A stretch of DNA of 64,000 nucleotides from Micrasema longulum (Eukaryota; Arthropoda; Insecta; Trichoptera; Brachycentridae), in contig JAGVSM010003752.1 in the NCBI GenBank assembly GCA_022494885.1, forward strand, positions 62,001 to 126,000, given 5' to 3'. The position numbers were made by a program, and so were the translations under genes. Below are positions 10,308 through 22,369 of this stretch, piece after piece. The notes under the pieces were generated by a model. It saw nothing but the letters and a program-made list of their open reading frames with translations. It did not search any database and was not told where the DNA came from. How positions within the stretch are numbered: the first letter of the stretch is position 1; every line of letters starts with the position of its first letter.

Positions 10308-10614
10308 TTATTTATTTAACTTTTTGTACATTATGTTATTTGACATTGGCGGGCTTATTGCCAAATAGCAATTTCTTTCAACCAACCAATAAAATAATAA
10401 TTTTATTTTTATAATTCAAGTTACAGAACATATTAAATAGGAAATAAAGATTTAAAAGCAAAAGATGTATAAACATATAAATAAACGTATATGTTTATAA
10501 ATTACATTAAATCAAAACTATTACTCAATGGGAAAAAGGAAAAAAAGGAAAGGAGGAAAGAAAAGAATGGAAATGTTTTTTCAGACGTGATTTAAATAGA
10601 GATAATGTAGTAAC
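10308..10614 (-). repeat. LINE-A 3' end, copy 1
   Basis: Carries the family's 3' UTR signature on the minus strand (TTTGGCAATAAGCCCGCC, then ACATAA.GTACAAAAAGTTA). It runs upstream into the end of the coding region, the part encoding SLF.SRLK. Other copies lie at 37.5, 38.9 and 55.6 kb. Confidence 0.85.
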
Positions 10615-10737
10615 TGTGTAGATTTGATTGTTGACTCTTTTCAGAAATGTGCTATTATCTTAGTTTCATTTTTCAATGTAAGTTCAATTATAACTTCATA
10701 TCTTTAAAAAAATCACCATTTGAACATTATATTTATC

Positions 10738-10990
10738 ATACTCATCATTCCATACCCGTACCCAGTGGTGCATAGGGCACTGAATTCTTACTTTATCTCT
10801 ATCACTTTTGTTACATCAAAGTTACGAGTAAGGCGATGAGTCTTACGATTTAGGTGCCAGTCCTGAAACTATGAAACATCGCAGTTTAGAACCACCTTTA
10901 TTATCAATATTAAATAAAAATTTTAATGTTCACATCCACCCTGCAGGAATCGATCCTAGGACCTCAAAAATGAAGTCGGACTCATCTCCT
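10738..10990 (-). repeat. SINE S1-type element (minus strand)
   Basis: The minus-strand body matches the SINE at 47.6 kb (GGCACCT.AA.CGTAAGACT, then AGTGCCCTATGCACCA). It is preceded by a degenerate RNA polymerase III B box (GGATCGATTCC, about 10945), and the end has a GATGA-type tail. The A box is not clear, so the head is decayed or differs from that of the 47.6-kb copy. Confidence 0.6.
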
Positions 10991-11600
10991 GTTTAAGATT
11001 TTTACCTGAGTGTAGCCATCGAGTCGAAAACACTCGCCCAAGGTTCTATTTCATACGACTTAAAAGTATTTTCTTCATCTGCTCGGACACAGGAAATTCC
11101 ATTCATACTTACCCATTAATCTTACTCCTTTTTTCAACTGGGTACACCCGCTAATTCACGTTTGCTAACTGCCAAATTCTAAGCTGTCTCAATTACGGCT
11201 GCATTACTCACCGCGTTTATATTATTGCAAGAATATTTCGCAAAATTAAGTCAATTAGTCAGTGCGCCGTCTACCGTTTTTGTTCCATTTCTTTTAGCGG
11301 ATACTCGCAATAATCTTCTAGCAAATAACCGCTATTAAAACAAATGAAATCGTTACATTTATAATAATGCGAAACTCGCGTCCGTCACTTAGTAATAAGC
11401 GATTGCGTACTGCAAAAAAATACACACACGGAAAATTACGATTAATTTAATTTGATTCTCATTTTGTTACTTTCCGTGATTGTTTATTTTATACAATAAT
11501 AATTCTCACAACAGCATTATTTACAATTACAAGTTTCTTATTATGGTTTGACACACTTCATTCAATCCATGTTCATAGCCACAATTAGCTACCTTTTGTA
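10991..11600. other. Repeat-poor sequence, possibly regulatory
   Basis: No coding signal. It holds several homeodomain-type TAATTA/ATTAAT words and balanced composition, unlike the flanking repeats. The start (about 11005) shares a short GATTTTTACC.GAG.GTAGCCA block with 58810. Confidence 0.3.
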
Positions 11601-11613
11601 AATTATTTAGGTC

Positions 11614-11822
11614 CCAACAATGTTTTGAGTATGTTCAAATGGTTGTAGACAGGATATCCTCCCCAGGTCCCACATGATAAATGTTTCAGCTCTTTTACTT
11701 TACAAAAGTCAACAGATGGAAGAGTTGCGGATATGTGGATGTTTAAACATAGGCAGAATGGTGAATGTTACACAGTGTTTAAGGTGGCCACTTAAACTGG
11801 TAAGCCATTGGCCGGTCATAAT
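11614..11822. repeat. Repeat A, rearranged copy
   Basis: A plus-sense head (TGTTTTGAGTATGT, 11622 on) is joined directly to a minus-sense body (CAGCTCTTTTACTT... to the ATTGGCCGGTCAT end). The orientation switch fits a foldback deletion derivative. Confidence 0.75.
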
Positions 11823-11850
11823 AATAATAAATCTTTGATCACCATAATAT

Positions 11851-13015
11851 ACAAACAAACAAACAAACAAACAAACAAACCATCACGCCGTTTCCCCGTA
11901 AGGGTAGGCAGAGAGGATAGAACGCCACAACACTCTATCTTTGCATACAGATCTCGCTTCCTCTACATTCATACATCTTCTCATGCACGCGCGCCGATTA
12001 TTCCGACTTTTGACATGTCCATCTTCAAGTATTTGTTGGATTTGGTCATGCCATGTCTTTCTCGGTCTCCTCTATTTCTGCATCCATCAACATTCGCATT
12101 GTAAATATTCTTAGCCGTTCTTTCGCTGTCCATTCGTTCTACATGTCCAAACCAGCGCAGAGCTCCTTTCTTGATTTTGTCGATAATGCTTGTCTCAGCC
12201 TTACATAATGTACGGATCTCAACATTTGTGCATCTATCGTACATAGTTTTACCACACATTCGCCTGAGAGATCGCATTTCGACAGCATTCAGCCTACTTT
12301 CATCCCTGTTTTTCCAAGTCCATACTTCGCTCCCATACATCAGGGATGGGACCAGGACTCCGTTGTGAACTGCCAATTTTGCCTCTTGTGACAAGCATTT
12401 ATTTGCCAAGGTCGATTTAAGTGCACCGTTCACTCTGTTCCCGGCACTCACCCTCCTTTCAATATCTTTCTCAGTCATTCCATCCCTAGTGAACATACTT
12501 CCCAGATACACAAATTCCTCTACTTGTTTTAGTATAAGTCCATTCACAGTGATTTCACATTTAGTCATACTTTCATTTCTTTCAAAAACCATCACATTCG
12601 ATTTATCGACATTCATCAGCAAATCGCTTCTCTTGCATACATCGTAGACCTTTGTTACCAAGAATTGCAGTTCCTCTTTGTTATTAGCAAGGAGTACAGC
12701 ATCGTCAGCATACAAAAGACAATTGACTTTTAAATCACCCATTTTTGCTCCCATTCTTAAGCCTTTCAGTTCTTTCATGCAGTTATCGATATACACGTTG
12801 AACAGCCATGGTGACATAACACATCCCTGCTTCACTCCTTTATGAATGTCAAACCACGATGTGTATGATCCATTTACCCTAACACATGCTGTGCTGTCTT
12901 TATACAGAGAAGCAATAGCACGTGTTAGATTTACGCTTACTCCGTACTCCGATAACACCTTCCATAATTTTTCTCTGTCAACTCTATCATAATATACAAT
13001 ACGTACAAAAATAAT
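11851..13015 (-). pseudogene. LINE-D copy 1: reverse transcriptase, 5'-truncated
   Basis: The best-preserved retrotransposon coding region here. The minus frame (about 13015-11981) runs through YDRVDREKLW, GVKQGCVMSPWLFNVYIDNC (palm), LLYADDAVLLA with the YADD catalytic box, LVPSLMYGSEVW, MRSLRRMCGKTMYDRC and LRWFGHVERMD. A frameshift near 12060 breaks the tail, which resumes as the KTWHDQ-type C-terminus. The 3' end is an AAAC/GTTT microsatellite (11852-11880), not poly(A). The endonuclease and N-terminal RT are missing. RT family is certain; the clade (RTE-like or a relative) is inferred. Confidence 0.93.
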
Positions 13016-13056
13016 TACAAAGGTGTACACAGTTAAATGGCGGTCTTTTTGCCGCG

Positions 13057-13445
13057 AGAGATTTGGGTGTAAACCTGATGGATGATAAGCTTTTATTTAG
13101 AGATCACATAAATAAATAGTGGATAAGGCGTATAGACTTCTGGGGTTTATCTTACGAATCTCCGAGCCATTCTCATCACCAAATACGCTCAAACTTCATT
13201 ACTATACTTATGTGCGAAGTCAACTCAAATTCGCTTCATTAGTATGGTCCCCTCAGTATAATGTATATATTCATCAAATAGAGAACATTTAAAAGAAATT
13301 TATAAGGAGCCTGGAATATCGTTTTGGCAACATTGAAAATGATTACGGCGCATCTTTGATTAATTTTAATATGGAATCACTACAAAAAAGGGGCCTTACA
13401 TGTGATTTAATTTATTATGAATATCTGTATGTTTTCTAAATAAAA
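13057..13445 (+). pseudogene. LINE-H: RT C-terminal relic
   Basis: Plus strand, one frameshift. It reads RDLGVNLMDDKLLFRDHI, then DKAYRLLGFILRIS, VRSQLKFASLVWSPQYN and NFNMESLQKRGLTCDLIYYE. These are the ordered thumb-region motifs of Jockey/CR1-like reverse transcriptases. It abuts the truncated 5' end of LINE-D in opposite orientation, so LINE-D may have inserted into this older element. The tail is A-rich after 13440. Confidence 0.85.
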
Positions 13446-13572
13446 TAAAAATAGAATCAAACAATTTCCTAGTCTTACGAAAACTAAATAAAAAAGTACA
13501 ATTAAAAACAAATTCAAAAATATAAAAAAAATAAAAAAATAAAAAACAATAAATTAAAAAGTTTAAAAAAAA

Positions 13573-13612
13573 TATTAGCCCCGTAAATGCCTAGACTTGT
13601 ATATTTCCTTCT
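13573..13612 (-). repeat. Repeat A fragment
   Basis: AAATGCCTAGACTTG.ATATT.CCTTCT matches the segment at 475-495 of copy 1. Confidence 0.55.
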
Positions 13613-16040
13613 CTTCTTCTTTTTTCCGCTAATAATTTACATTACTTTACTTATGTGGGGTTTTTTACTATATATCGTTGACTTGAAAATTGGCCGCACA
13701 CTGTTTTGTCCACATCTGCCATCAGCACGCAAACCCATTTTTCTTACCCCGCAAAAATTAACACAGATTAACGATTCATTTAAGTAATACCCACGCAAAT
13801 TGTAAATCGCCACCCCAGTGGTAGTAGAAAATAGTTGTTAGGAACAAGAGTTGAATGTAGAAGTTCCGGGTTTTTTTTTGTTAATAGACTATTGCGCGAA
13901 GTCGATTAGTCGTTATGATTTTTAAAGTTTTGTGTTTCTGAAATTACTCCGCGTATGATGTCTTAAGTTCTCTTACGCTTCTTCGCGTTCAGTTCTGCCG
14001 ATTGGTCCGTTGACTTACCTGAAACCGGATTTTTTTCGCAACTTTCTTATTATTGGTTTACTCATATAAACGTCGTTCAAAGTAGTTCGTTTTCATTCTT
14101 TATTTCGTACATTTTCAAGAAACTTTGCCGTACAATTTAATGCTTTAATTTTTACAGCGCGTAAGAAAACATTTTTCGTATCCAATTTCCTGCAGGGCTG
14201 AAATCCCTAATTAAATTGTGATTTTTTTCTTACTTTGTCACCGAATCGAGAACGTGTGTACCTCGTCCCTACTTACATAAATACAGGTAGGTACTTTCAA
14301 AATAGTACTACCCAATCTCTTTGAAAAGGTGCTCGGGTACTTATTGGTAACCATTGGTATTTTGAAGTAGGGTTTGACCTTCACGTGTACTCATTTTTTC
14401 ATACTTGTTCATAATTCAACTTTTTGACTGACTGGCAGGACAGGTACTCGTAAAATACCAAGGTTCACACCTGTCAAGGGCCCTTACGAGCTCAATACAA
14501 GTATTTTAATAATTTATTATGTACCAACGAGATAGTATGCTAATCTGCGGCGAAGAATTAGGCATGAAATATTCAGTACTTATTTTATACCTAACCTATT
14601 TATTATTTTTTACAAATGAACTCTTAGCATTTTATTTCAAATATGTTTATACCTTTTTATGTTTTCCGACATTTTTTTAAAACGACTTTATTCCGTTGTA
14701 CATAAAGCAGTTCTTTTTAAATCCTCATGTTGCGTAGTTATGTAAAAACTTATTATTTAAAAAAATATTTTGAAGATATCTCGGCACTATTCCTTCATTA
14801 ATATTGTTAATTTCATTAGCAACGTTTTCTTTCACAAAATAAAACATTCACTCATAATTTCATTGAATAGCAATGTTTTGAGTATGTCCAAATGTTTGCT
14901 CTTTTGATTATATATTTTTTTATTGAACTAAATGGTTGGTACATACATAATTAATAGTAACGTTTCTACCTCTCTAATAGAGTGAAAACTCGTGTTTAGA
15001 GAGGGAGTTCGTTTTACATATATTTTTATACACACATATATATATATACATATATATATTATCTATACATTATGTTTATTTACATTACAAAAAATATTTC
15101 ACTGACTGAACTTTAATATACTTTTATTAGGGAAACGTGAAAAAAAAACATTAAATAACCATTTTCTAATTAAGTAAACTTAATACGGTTGAATATTATA
15201 ATAACGCTTACTAATTAAAAGCCGGATAAAAAATTCTACTACCCTGGCAATATTAACAAAATATAATATTAGTCCGCCTTGTTTTGTTAACAATCTGACA
15301 TACAAAAAAGTATTCGAATTCTTAAATAATATTGTTTTGTGAATTCGCTACTTACACATACAATGTAATCCCACTCTATACCCTTTAAATATCAGCAGTG
15401 TTTTGTCACTTAAAAACGACACAACACGGCGTTATTGAATTTATTGGCTTCAGTTTGATGTGCGTACGCGGTTTCTGGACCATTATAATTCTATGGATCT
15501 AAATTCAATACTTCCCCAAAATCAAACTATGGAAATACGAGCCTCCCTCTACTAGAGTAGATAAAGAAAACTATCAAAACGTATTTAATCGATAAATCAA
15601 AATAGAAATTTCGTGATCAAAGTAAAATGAAATCGTTATTTTACACGTTGGTACATATTTATAATAAATACATTTTTATAATTTTTAATTTGGTATTTAA
15701 AGTGTAACTAGTTCTGGCATCAATTTTTTAATGTTGCTTGCACATTCGTTTGAAATGCGTTTTCATTCCAGTTTTTGCTCACTAAACAAATAATATTCAA
15801 TGTCTATGTTTCAAATACCATAGCACTCTCATTTTCTTTCTTCGTTGACTTAGCAATGTTTTCTTACAGTGTCCATTTTATACGATATACTCGAACGTCG
15901 TGAAATGCCCTTGAAATATCATTTTTCAAAAATGGTGCCACCGTATATTATTATCAATACATCATTGCATTCGAGCGATCTGTTATATAGTATTTATGCC
16001 GCGTCGCTCTTCGGGCGAATCCATCCATAAATCTAACTCG
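13613..16040. other. Repeat-poor AT-rich sequence with a repeat A head and a TA tract
   Basis: Contains an isolated repeat A head (CAATGTTTTGAGTATGTCC, about 14871-14890) and a TA-rich microsatellite at 15030-15060. No gene is recognised, and the composition suggests intron or intergenic DNA. Confidence 0.4.
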
Positions 16041-16049
16041 CATACACTA

Positions 16050-16070
16050 CCGCTGACGCTGACGCTGACT
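16050..16070 (+). repeat. Short GCTGAC tandem
   Basis: Three consecutive GCTGAC-type hexamers. Confidence 0.6.
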
Positions 16071-16311
16071 TATCACCGCAGCTATAGGGGAGGAGACCGA
16101 GGCGGCCGTTGTATTCGTTCGAGAAAATATGCAAGCGCACAATAGGAAAATACACATTTTCTTGCATGTTTCAGGGTAAATACGTGTGTTTTCTTCGTCC
16201 GCATCATAATTGATAGGCGTATTGTTTCATAGGTTGTCATAATTACCAAGAATATTGATGGAGAACTTTGATACTTAATCGTGCTGTTGATATTTTTTTT
16301 ATTTTCATAAA

Positions 16312-16515
16312 CGTTTTCTTCTTCGTCTTCTTTAAGATTTGCCGATCTGTTCTTCTCAGACTACTCAGTCTCCGGTGATGAGGCCCAACTATCCTCCCTT
16401 CGCTTAGGGGGTCTTCCAGGTGGACGCCACCGCCGCGTAGAAAGTTATTTTTGACCCGGCCACGCAGAGTATTACCGGTATTCGATCTGAGGATCCTCAT
16501 CTCTGATGCTCTCAG
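16312..16515 (-). pseudogene. LINE-G copy 1: RT C-terminal relic
   Basis: The minus strand reads RASEMRILRSNTGNTLRGRV, the segment after the thumb. After a frameshift it gives RPPGRPPKRREDSW and SPETE then a stop. The 3' end is a GAAGAAGA-type tail near 16315-16340. A sister fragment lies at 27345-27490, and a related one at 28.02-28.30 kb. Confidence 0.85.
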
Positions 16516-16519
16516 CAGG

Positions 16520-19340
16520 GTCATCGTTCTCGTTTCTATAATTATTTACTTAAATAAAATAAATTATTGTGCATTTAATATATATTTTGTTAACTACTAC
16601 AATTTAATGCAATGCTACAGTGCTGAAACTAAATACTAAATACCACGTGTGTAATTTTGGTTTATTTATCTACGTAATATTGAAGATAACGTTTTTTGTT
16701 AATAAGTGTACCGAACTCATTTTAGATTAGTACCCGTGTCTTATTCCATTTGCTCTCCCGATCACATCTCGTGGGCGACTAATGTCGTTTCAAATAGTTT
16801 CCATCTCTTCGTCCAGCGAAGGGATAGCGATACCGAAATGCGAGGATAAAAATGGAACTAACGAAATTCCAGCAAAAAACGACGCTCGAACATTGAAATG
16901 ATCACAAATGTAAGGAAATGGCCGTCTAAGGATGGAGATTTTTCCACGTTTCGAGCGAACTTTACTCCCTAGAATACAATAAAGAAGTGATTGTACCCGT
17001 ACTTCCCGCGACGCGCCTTCCCTTCGTGTCGTCTATTTACTGACAACAAATACACTTTATTTGCTTCAGTCACACAATCTTATTTACAACCGGATGATTA
17101 TTCCGAGTGTATTCCTATGAAACTGTATCGTTTCCATTAAACGATTTCCCGAATCGAATACTTCCACGTAGACAAGTACATATTTACTTTGGTAGTGTTT
17201 ACTTAGATATCATCAGTTTGCTTTTTGTTCTGCGAGAGGCCTAGTAATAATTACTCCGACGGATATTGGCAAAGCGACTATGGCGACCTTTCCGTGAACT
17301 TCGCGATGATACGAGATGTACAATGTTACCGTCAAATTTATTTACAAACAAACACTGCCAAATTTATCACTCGCTGAATTCATATTTGTTCAAACGTCGG
17401 TATCTACGTAACGACTCGTATTACCCGTAGGTACGTTCTACTAAGAGCTTTTCACTTTATTCGTCTATACACGCGGTGTTATCTAAATAATTATAAAATA
17501 GCCACGGTAGTGACGGTGAATGTACATTGCATCCGAAGGGGTTTTCCGGAGCCGGATTCTCCTACTACTTTGACATGAATCTCTTTCATGTATTATTTTA
17601 TTTTTATAATATTTACGTATTGAATATATGTTTGTAATGTATATGTTAAATTTAAATAAATTAATTTAATTGAATTGAATAAATGTTCATCGGATTAATT
17701 GTAAATTTGTTTAATATATTTTCGCCTGTATCGATTAAAAAGTGGCAATTATTGTTGATAAAATCATCGTCATTATCGTCATTATCAAGGTTAAAATTAT
17801 TACGAAATGCTAAAAATATTGTAATCTGCGAATAAAAGATCGTTTTTTTATTTTTAATTAGGTACAGATTACTTATTGTTAGTACTCTTTCGCTTTGAAT
17901 TGTGTTAAGGTAAGCGTAATACAATAAATGTCTTATTTTATTTGAACGTTCGTTTTCCTTTACCATAATTACCCACATAAAGCTGTGTTCGCGGGAGGCA
18001 GTTTGCGAGTGTTGTGCGTGTTTGCAAATTTCTTGTTTTAAATTGTAATTTCCCACCGTTATGTTTTTTGTTTGAATATTTCAAATATTTAATACTTTCG
18101 TGCGTAACAATGTCCCCTTGAATCAGTGTCTTCGCTTACCCCCTCGACGTACGACGGTGCGTTCAAATTGACGTTTAATCCATACAGCCTTCGTTCGCAT
18201 TAAACGGTGAGTATCTAATCTAATTCAGCTCACTGGTTTTATTGAATGTTTGGTATTCAATATTTTTGTTTACTTACCTGTATAACACATACCTCCACAG
18301 GCAAGGACGTGCATTTACATCGTAATCGATTCATGCGAGACATACATTCTGACCGTAGAACTCGTATTATTATTTGTATGAAAGTAATTATTTTCTTGCG
18401 CCTCTTTTTTGTTCGGTGTAATTTTTTAATGGCAAACCGGAATTGTTGATTATTTAATAACAAATATCGCAGAATACAGTAATTCTAGGCACTCGGCATA
18501 TTGTCGCCTGTTTTTTTCGGATTTTAACTTCAAAAATTCTTAGTATATGGATACATAATCCAAACACATTTTTGTTTACTAAAAAATATTCAATTCATTT
18601 TTTAGAAATAAACGTTTACGTATTTAAATTGTCCTCTCATTAATGTTTTCTATTAACTATGCGAACATTGTTGTAGCATTTATAATTGTGCGCAATAATT
18701 AATTAGCCAGGTAACGGTTGCATCCGTTTTGCCTCTATGGCTTTTTGTCAATCTGTCAATTATGATCCATCCGTTAGGAGGGCAAATTTCCGCAAATTCC
18801 CTTTGTCAAGATTGCGAGTTAATTAGCCATCGGCTCATGTATATCCGATTCGCTGGCGTATGCATATTTCCGTCATCGGACTGTATTGGGCGTGCGTGTA
18901 CCTTCACCCGCGAATGCATGCAAGATTAATGACAATGTTATCCAGCTCGTCAGAGAGCGTGTGGGAAACGTGGCGGAGTAATTACGCATTACCCTGTAGA
19001 ACACAATGTCGGTGTGTTCGCGCGGCGAGACACGCCGCGCCGCGTCGCCACCGCGTCTCACGCTTTCTCCCCTGTGCGAAGGGTTGCCCGCCTTCCCGGA
19101 ATTTTCTCCAAAATGGGCTATTATTTATTTTATCTCCCGGTTCCCGGAATGCAGCTCAAATCTCCCGTATGATTACTGTTTGTTGCAAAAGTTTGTGAGG
19201 TTAACGCGGGCGAAACAGAGGGGGTAGCTAGACTTTTATTTTACAAGAATTGATGAAATTGAACGCGCGAAAGAATTTTTCAATTTTTTGAAATTTATTC
19301 ATCAATCTCAATCGCAAATGGTGCTGTTTATAATTAATAA
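16520..19340. other. Repeat-poor sequence with GC-richer islands
   Basis: No supported exon. The 131-codon minus frame at 18056-17661 is AT-biased with a D/N run and no domain. A GC-rich patch around 18950-19170 is open in more than one frame on both strands, suggesting composition rather than coding. It could be intron or enhancer DNA of a distant gene. Confidence 0.35.
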
Positions 19341-19344
19341 AGAA

Positions 19345-20310
19345 ATGGGAAAATATTACATACTACGATTACCGATAAAAATATATGAAATTTATTTATT
19401 TTCATGCACAAAATACGCAATTTTATCATAGAGCACAATTATAATTTTTTTATGCCCCGACTTGTTAGAAAATTCCGTGTTAAGTCGGGAGAAATATATA
19501 AAACAAAAACACTTATGGTAGAATATGTAATTTAAAAAACATAATAATAAAGTTAAAATATATATTTACAAATAATTATGCATCACTATTAAGTTTTTTC
19601 AAAGATGATATACATATATACGTATCTACCCCTCTGCCCCTCGATAAAATCCAATTATGGATCTTCATCTTAAACATAGACGTTGATTTGGAGAACTTAA
19701 TATGTTCATACAAGACGTTGAACACTCTTGAAGATATATATGAAAAGTGTCTCCGAGCAAACATCGTACGTGTTCTCGGTATTAAGTAGTTTAGGTTACG
19801 CGAAAACCTCGTACGGGCATTCTGTTGGGACCTCCTTCCGTAGTCGCCTGACCAGAAAATTGGCAATACTTTCTTGATATAAATTTGACGGATATTAAAT
19901 GGATTAAGTATAATTAATTATGTTTTCAAAATCAATATGGATCTTGTTGAGAAATGTACATAAATAAACATAAATGTAAAAATGAAATTCAATAAAAATA
20001 TGTTAGTAGAAAAACGCGATGTGTTTCACTCAGTTGTTTTGACGTCAAGATTCATAAAATTGTTCTACACACATTTCAATGGCAGGAACCAATAAACATG
20101 GATCGTGACGTATTAGGGGTGTGGCCAATGGAATTACCGTTTTTGTGGGAATCAAAAATTACAAATTTAAAAGTATTTTTTATGCTACTAATAATTAGCA
20201 AAAAAATATTTTTTTACTGTACAGTATTTCATAGACCGTAATTACTTTAAAAATGTAAAAAAAAAGTTTTATTTCCCTATTGTGAAAATAAACGTAAAAA
20301 GAAACCTTTT
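19345..20310 (+). repeat. Dispersed repeat R, copy 1, split by a LINE
   Basis: The left piece (19345-19385, ATTACCGATAAAAATATATG) and right piece (about 19890-20310, including GGGGTGTGGCCAATG and ACAGTATTTCATAGAC) are collinear with the uninterrupted copy at 52458-52985. The 500 bases between them are LINE-I. No coding sequence is seen in R itself. Confidence 0.8.
19386..19889 (-). pseudogene. LINE-I: RT C-terminus inserted in repeat R
   Basis: The minus frame 19866-19576 contains IPRTRTMFARRHFSYISSRV followed by FNVL and MFKMKIHNWIL. This is the classic terminal block of Jockey/CR1-like reverse transcriptases (T....Q......P.VFN.LP...F......WLL). The fragment is 5'-truncated. Its flanks match repeat R on both sides, which dates it as younger than R. 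Confidence 0.85.
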
Positions 20311-21100
20311 TTCGCCTTTATTCACTAATCTCAATTGCAAATTCCGCAGCTTAGCTTATTTTTAGTGTAGTAAATTATATTTTGTCAAAAAATTGTTCAG
20401 ATTCTGCGCGCAGTGTAAAATAGTACAATTTTAAGAAAACATACACACATAATTGTGACGTTGTTTTTCACTAAAAATAATTTTCGAAATGACGTTACGT
20501 GAATACCGACGTATCATATATTATAGTCTGTGTATTTTTTAAAGAAATAAACTCAAATTCAATTTTAGTTGTTTCTCATTCAACCTCCCGGGTTTTCGGG
20601 CGATTGAGTTGGCAACCCTACCCTCGCGGTGTGTCAGCGCCCGCTCCGCACCAGCCCACGGCTAGATGTAACCCCCGGAATAGAAACTACCGCTGTCGAA
20701 CCTCGCGTCGTCGTCTAACTACGCCGCATGTTCATAGCCCAAACAACCTATTGACACACTCGTGCCTCACCTACTTACTTACTAAGGCTTTCGAGCAGAG
20801 ACGATGTTCGCTGTTTTCAAGAAAAAATAGTCAATGGACAGGTGGAAAAGGCGTATTAGCACGTAAACAAGTATTGTGCGGAAATCTGCTTTGGCAAATA
20901 TTTTTTTAAGCCGTATGCAAAATACATGTACCTGCTGTAAATATACGGCAGTTCCATTATAATCTAACCTTTGTGTAAAAATATTTTCAACTCTGTCGAA
21001 ATGCGATTATTGCGACGCATAATCACTGTTAAGTACTGATGTAATAACTTATATTTACATATAACTTATCAATTTAAAAAATACTTGCTACACTTCCACT
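20311..21100. other. Unassigned sequence with a GC-rich patch
   Basis: The 136-codon plus frame at 20499-20909 covers a GC-rich patch (20580-20760) but has no recognisable domain or splice bracket. Not supported as a gene. Confidence 0.3.
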
Positions 21101-21104
21101 TATT

Positions 21105-21400
21105 TATTTTTGACCAATTAGCGCTTTCACCCTCTAATAGGCATCTTCAGACTGGTGAATATTATACAGTGTAAGGATAATTTATATAAAACTAAATATT
21201 ATCTTAAGTCTACTGTTAAGTACGATGCGCGGTGTTTAAACATCAACATTTGTGCTTATAATATTAGAAATCAAACACTGATTTGAGTCTCTGAACACTT
21301 TATTTTATTTTTACAAATGTAAAAACAAAAATTTCGTGACAATTGTTTCGCCTTGTTAGGGCATTTTCAAACGAATGTGAAGATTTGATAGATTGAATGT
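21105..21400. repeat. Repeat with GAAGATG/GAAA motif pair
   Basis: Minus-strand CTGAAGATGCCTATTAGAGG with GTGAAAGCGC (21155-21115) and minus GAAAATGCCCTAACAAGGCG (21372-21348) follow a pattern often seen in arthropod dispersed repeats related to Penelope-like elements. A 39-base piece (21254-21292) recurs inverted at 43272-43308. The class is inferred; no protein remains. Confidence 0.45.
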
Positions 21401-21478
21401 CCTTATATAGTTATATAATTTAAGGTACTTGTAGAAAATAAAAAGAAGAAAGATAATAGATAACTTGTTAGCCATTGA

Positions 21479-21835
21479 ATGGTTTTATGGCCGATTTTTA
21501 TCAGACGTAGAAAGTGTAGGTTCAAATTTATTCACAGAGAAGTTATTGACTTACAAAATGACTGCGAAGCCAAAATAGTAATCAATCAATGTGATTATAA
21601 TGCTTTTTGGGTTCGTTTTCGCCACCAATTACCTCTTCCGTGGAAAGAAGTTAAATTACCGATAGTATCACTTCCATCTTCCTATTTAGTAGAGAAGGAT
21701 TTTAGTGCAATGCGTTTATCGAAAAAAACACGAAATCGATTACAAATAAGTCAAAGAGGAGATTTGAGATAATATTTTACTAAACTTGAACCTAATATTA
21801 CGAAATTGGCGCGAGGGTCAAGAATTATTTTTTAT
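21479..21835 (+). pseudogene. hAT-type (SCAND3/ZBED-like) transposase C-terminus
   Basis: The open frame 21479-21772 includes VIDLQNDCEAKIVINQ, FWVRF, LPIVSLPSSYLVEKDFSAMR and KTRNRLQISQRGDLR, then a stop and an in-frame continuation YFTKLEPNITKLA. This is the hAT dimerisation (hATC) region with the conserved P(S/T).YLVE..FS block, as in SCAND3/ZBED5-like domesticated transposases. About 110 codons survive; the catalytic core and BED finger are absent. The single stop after RGDLR and the lack of upstream similarity argue for a dead element. Confidence 0.88.
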
Positions 21836-21849
21836 TTTTAGTAGGAAAT

Positions 21850-22355
21850 ACACTGGATACAATACATACCTACATAGAGAAAAGTGTACATTTTAATTTC
21901 GATTTTTGTTCAGGGGGAGGGGTTGTTGGATAATTTTACTGTGGTAATGGGCGCGATTCTTTCAATGCGGTTAAGAAACGCTGGTCTAATGGAATATAAA
22001 CATGCAGTTATCTGAATGTTAATTATGTAGAGCGTATCTGGGAAAAGTCGTAGAAGACAAAGCGCCAAGTAATTTTAAGGGTGAATACGCGATAAATTGA
22101 AATGATCAGCGCGTATGCAAGAGAGATCCATGACGAATGTTGAGAGTATGAATATTTTTTTAGAATAGAAAGGTTAACCGTTTTATCCCTTTCGGTAGTT
22201 CTTAATAAGCTTTCTTAAAATTCAAATGCTGTCATACTTTTCGTTCAAGTTCCATACCGGCCAAATTTTACAAGAAAAATAATTATGAAATATTTTAATA
22301 CCTTTGTAAGTAAACCAAATAATTGCCATGTCAAGTGCGTCTCCATAATATGTAC
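21850..22355. other. Unassigned sequence
   Basis: No gene or repeat recognised. Confidence 0.4.
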
Positions 22356-22369
22356 TCGCACGTATTTAT

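Noticed and set aside
11852..11880. AAAC tandem as a CRISPR-like or independent satellite array
   Set aside because: It is the microsatellite tail of LINE-D; there are no spacers.
17661..18056. 131-codon minus-strand frame
   Set aside because: AT-driven composition, Asp/Asn runs, no domain and no splice context.
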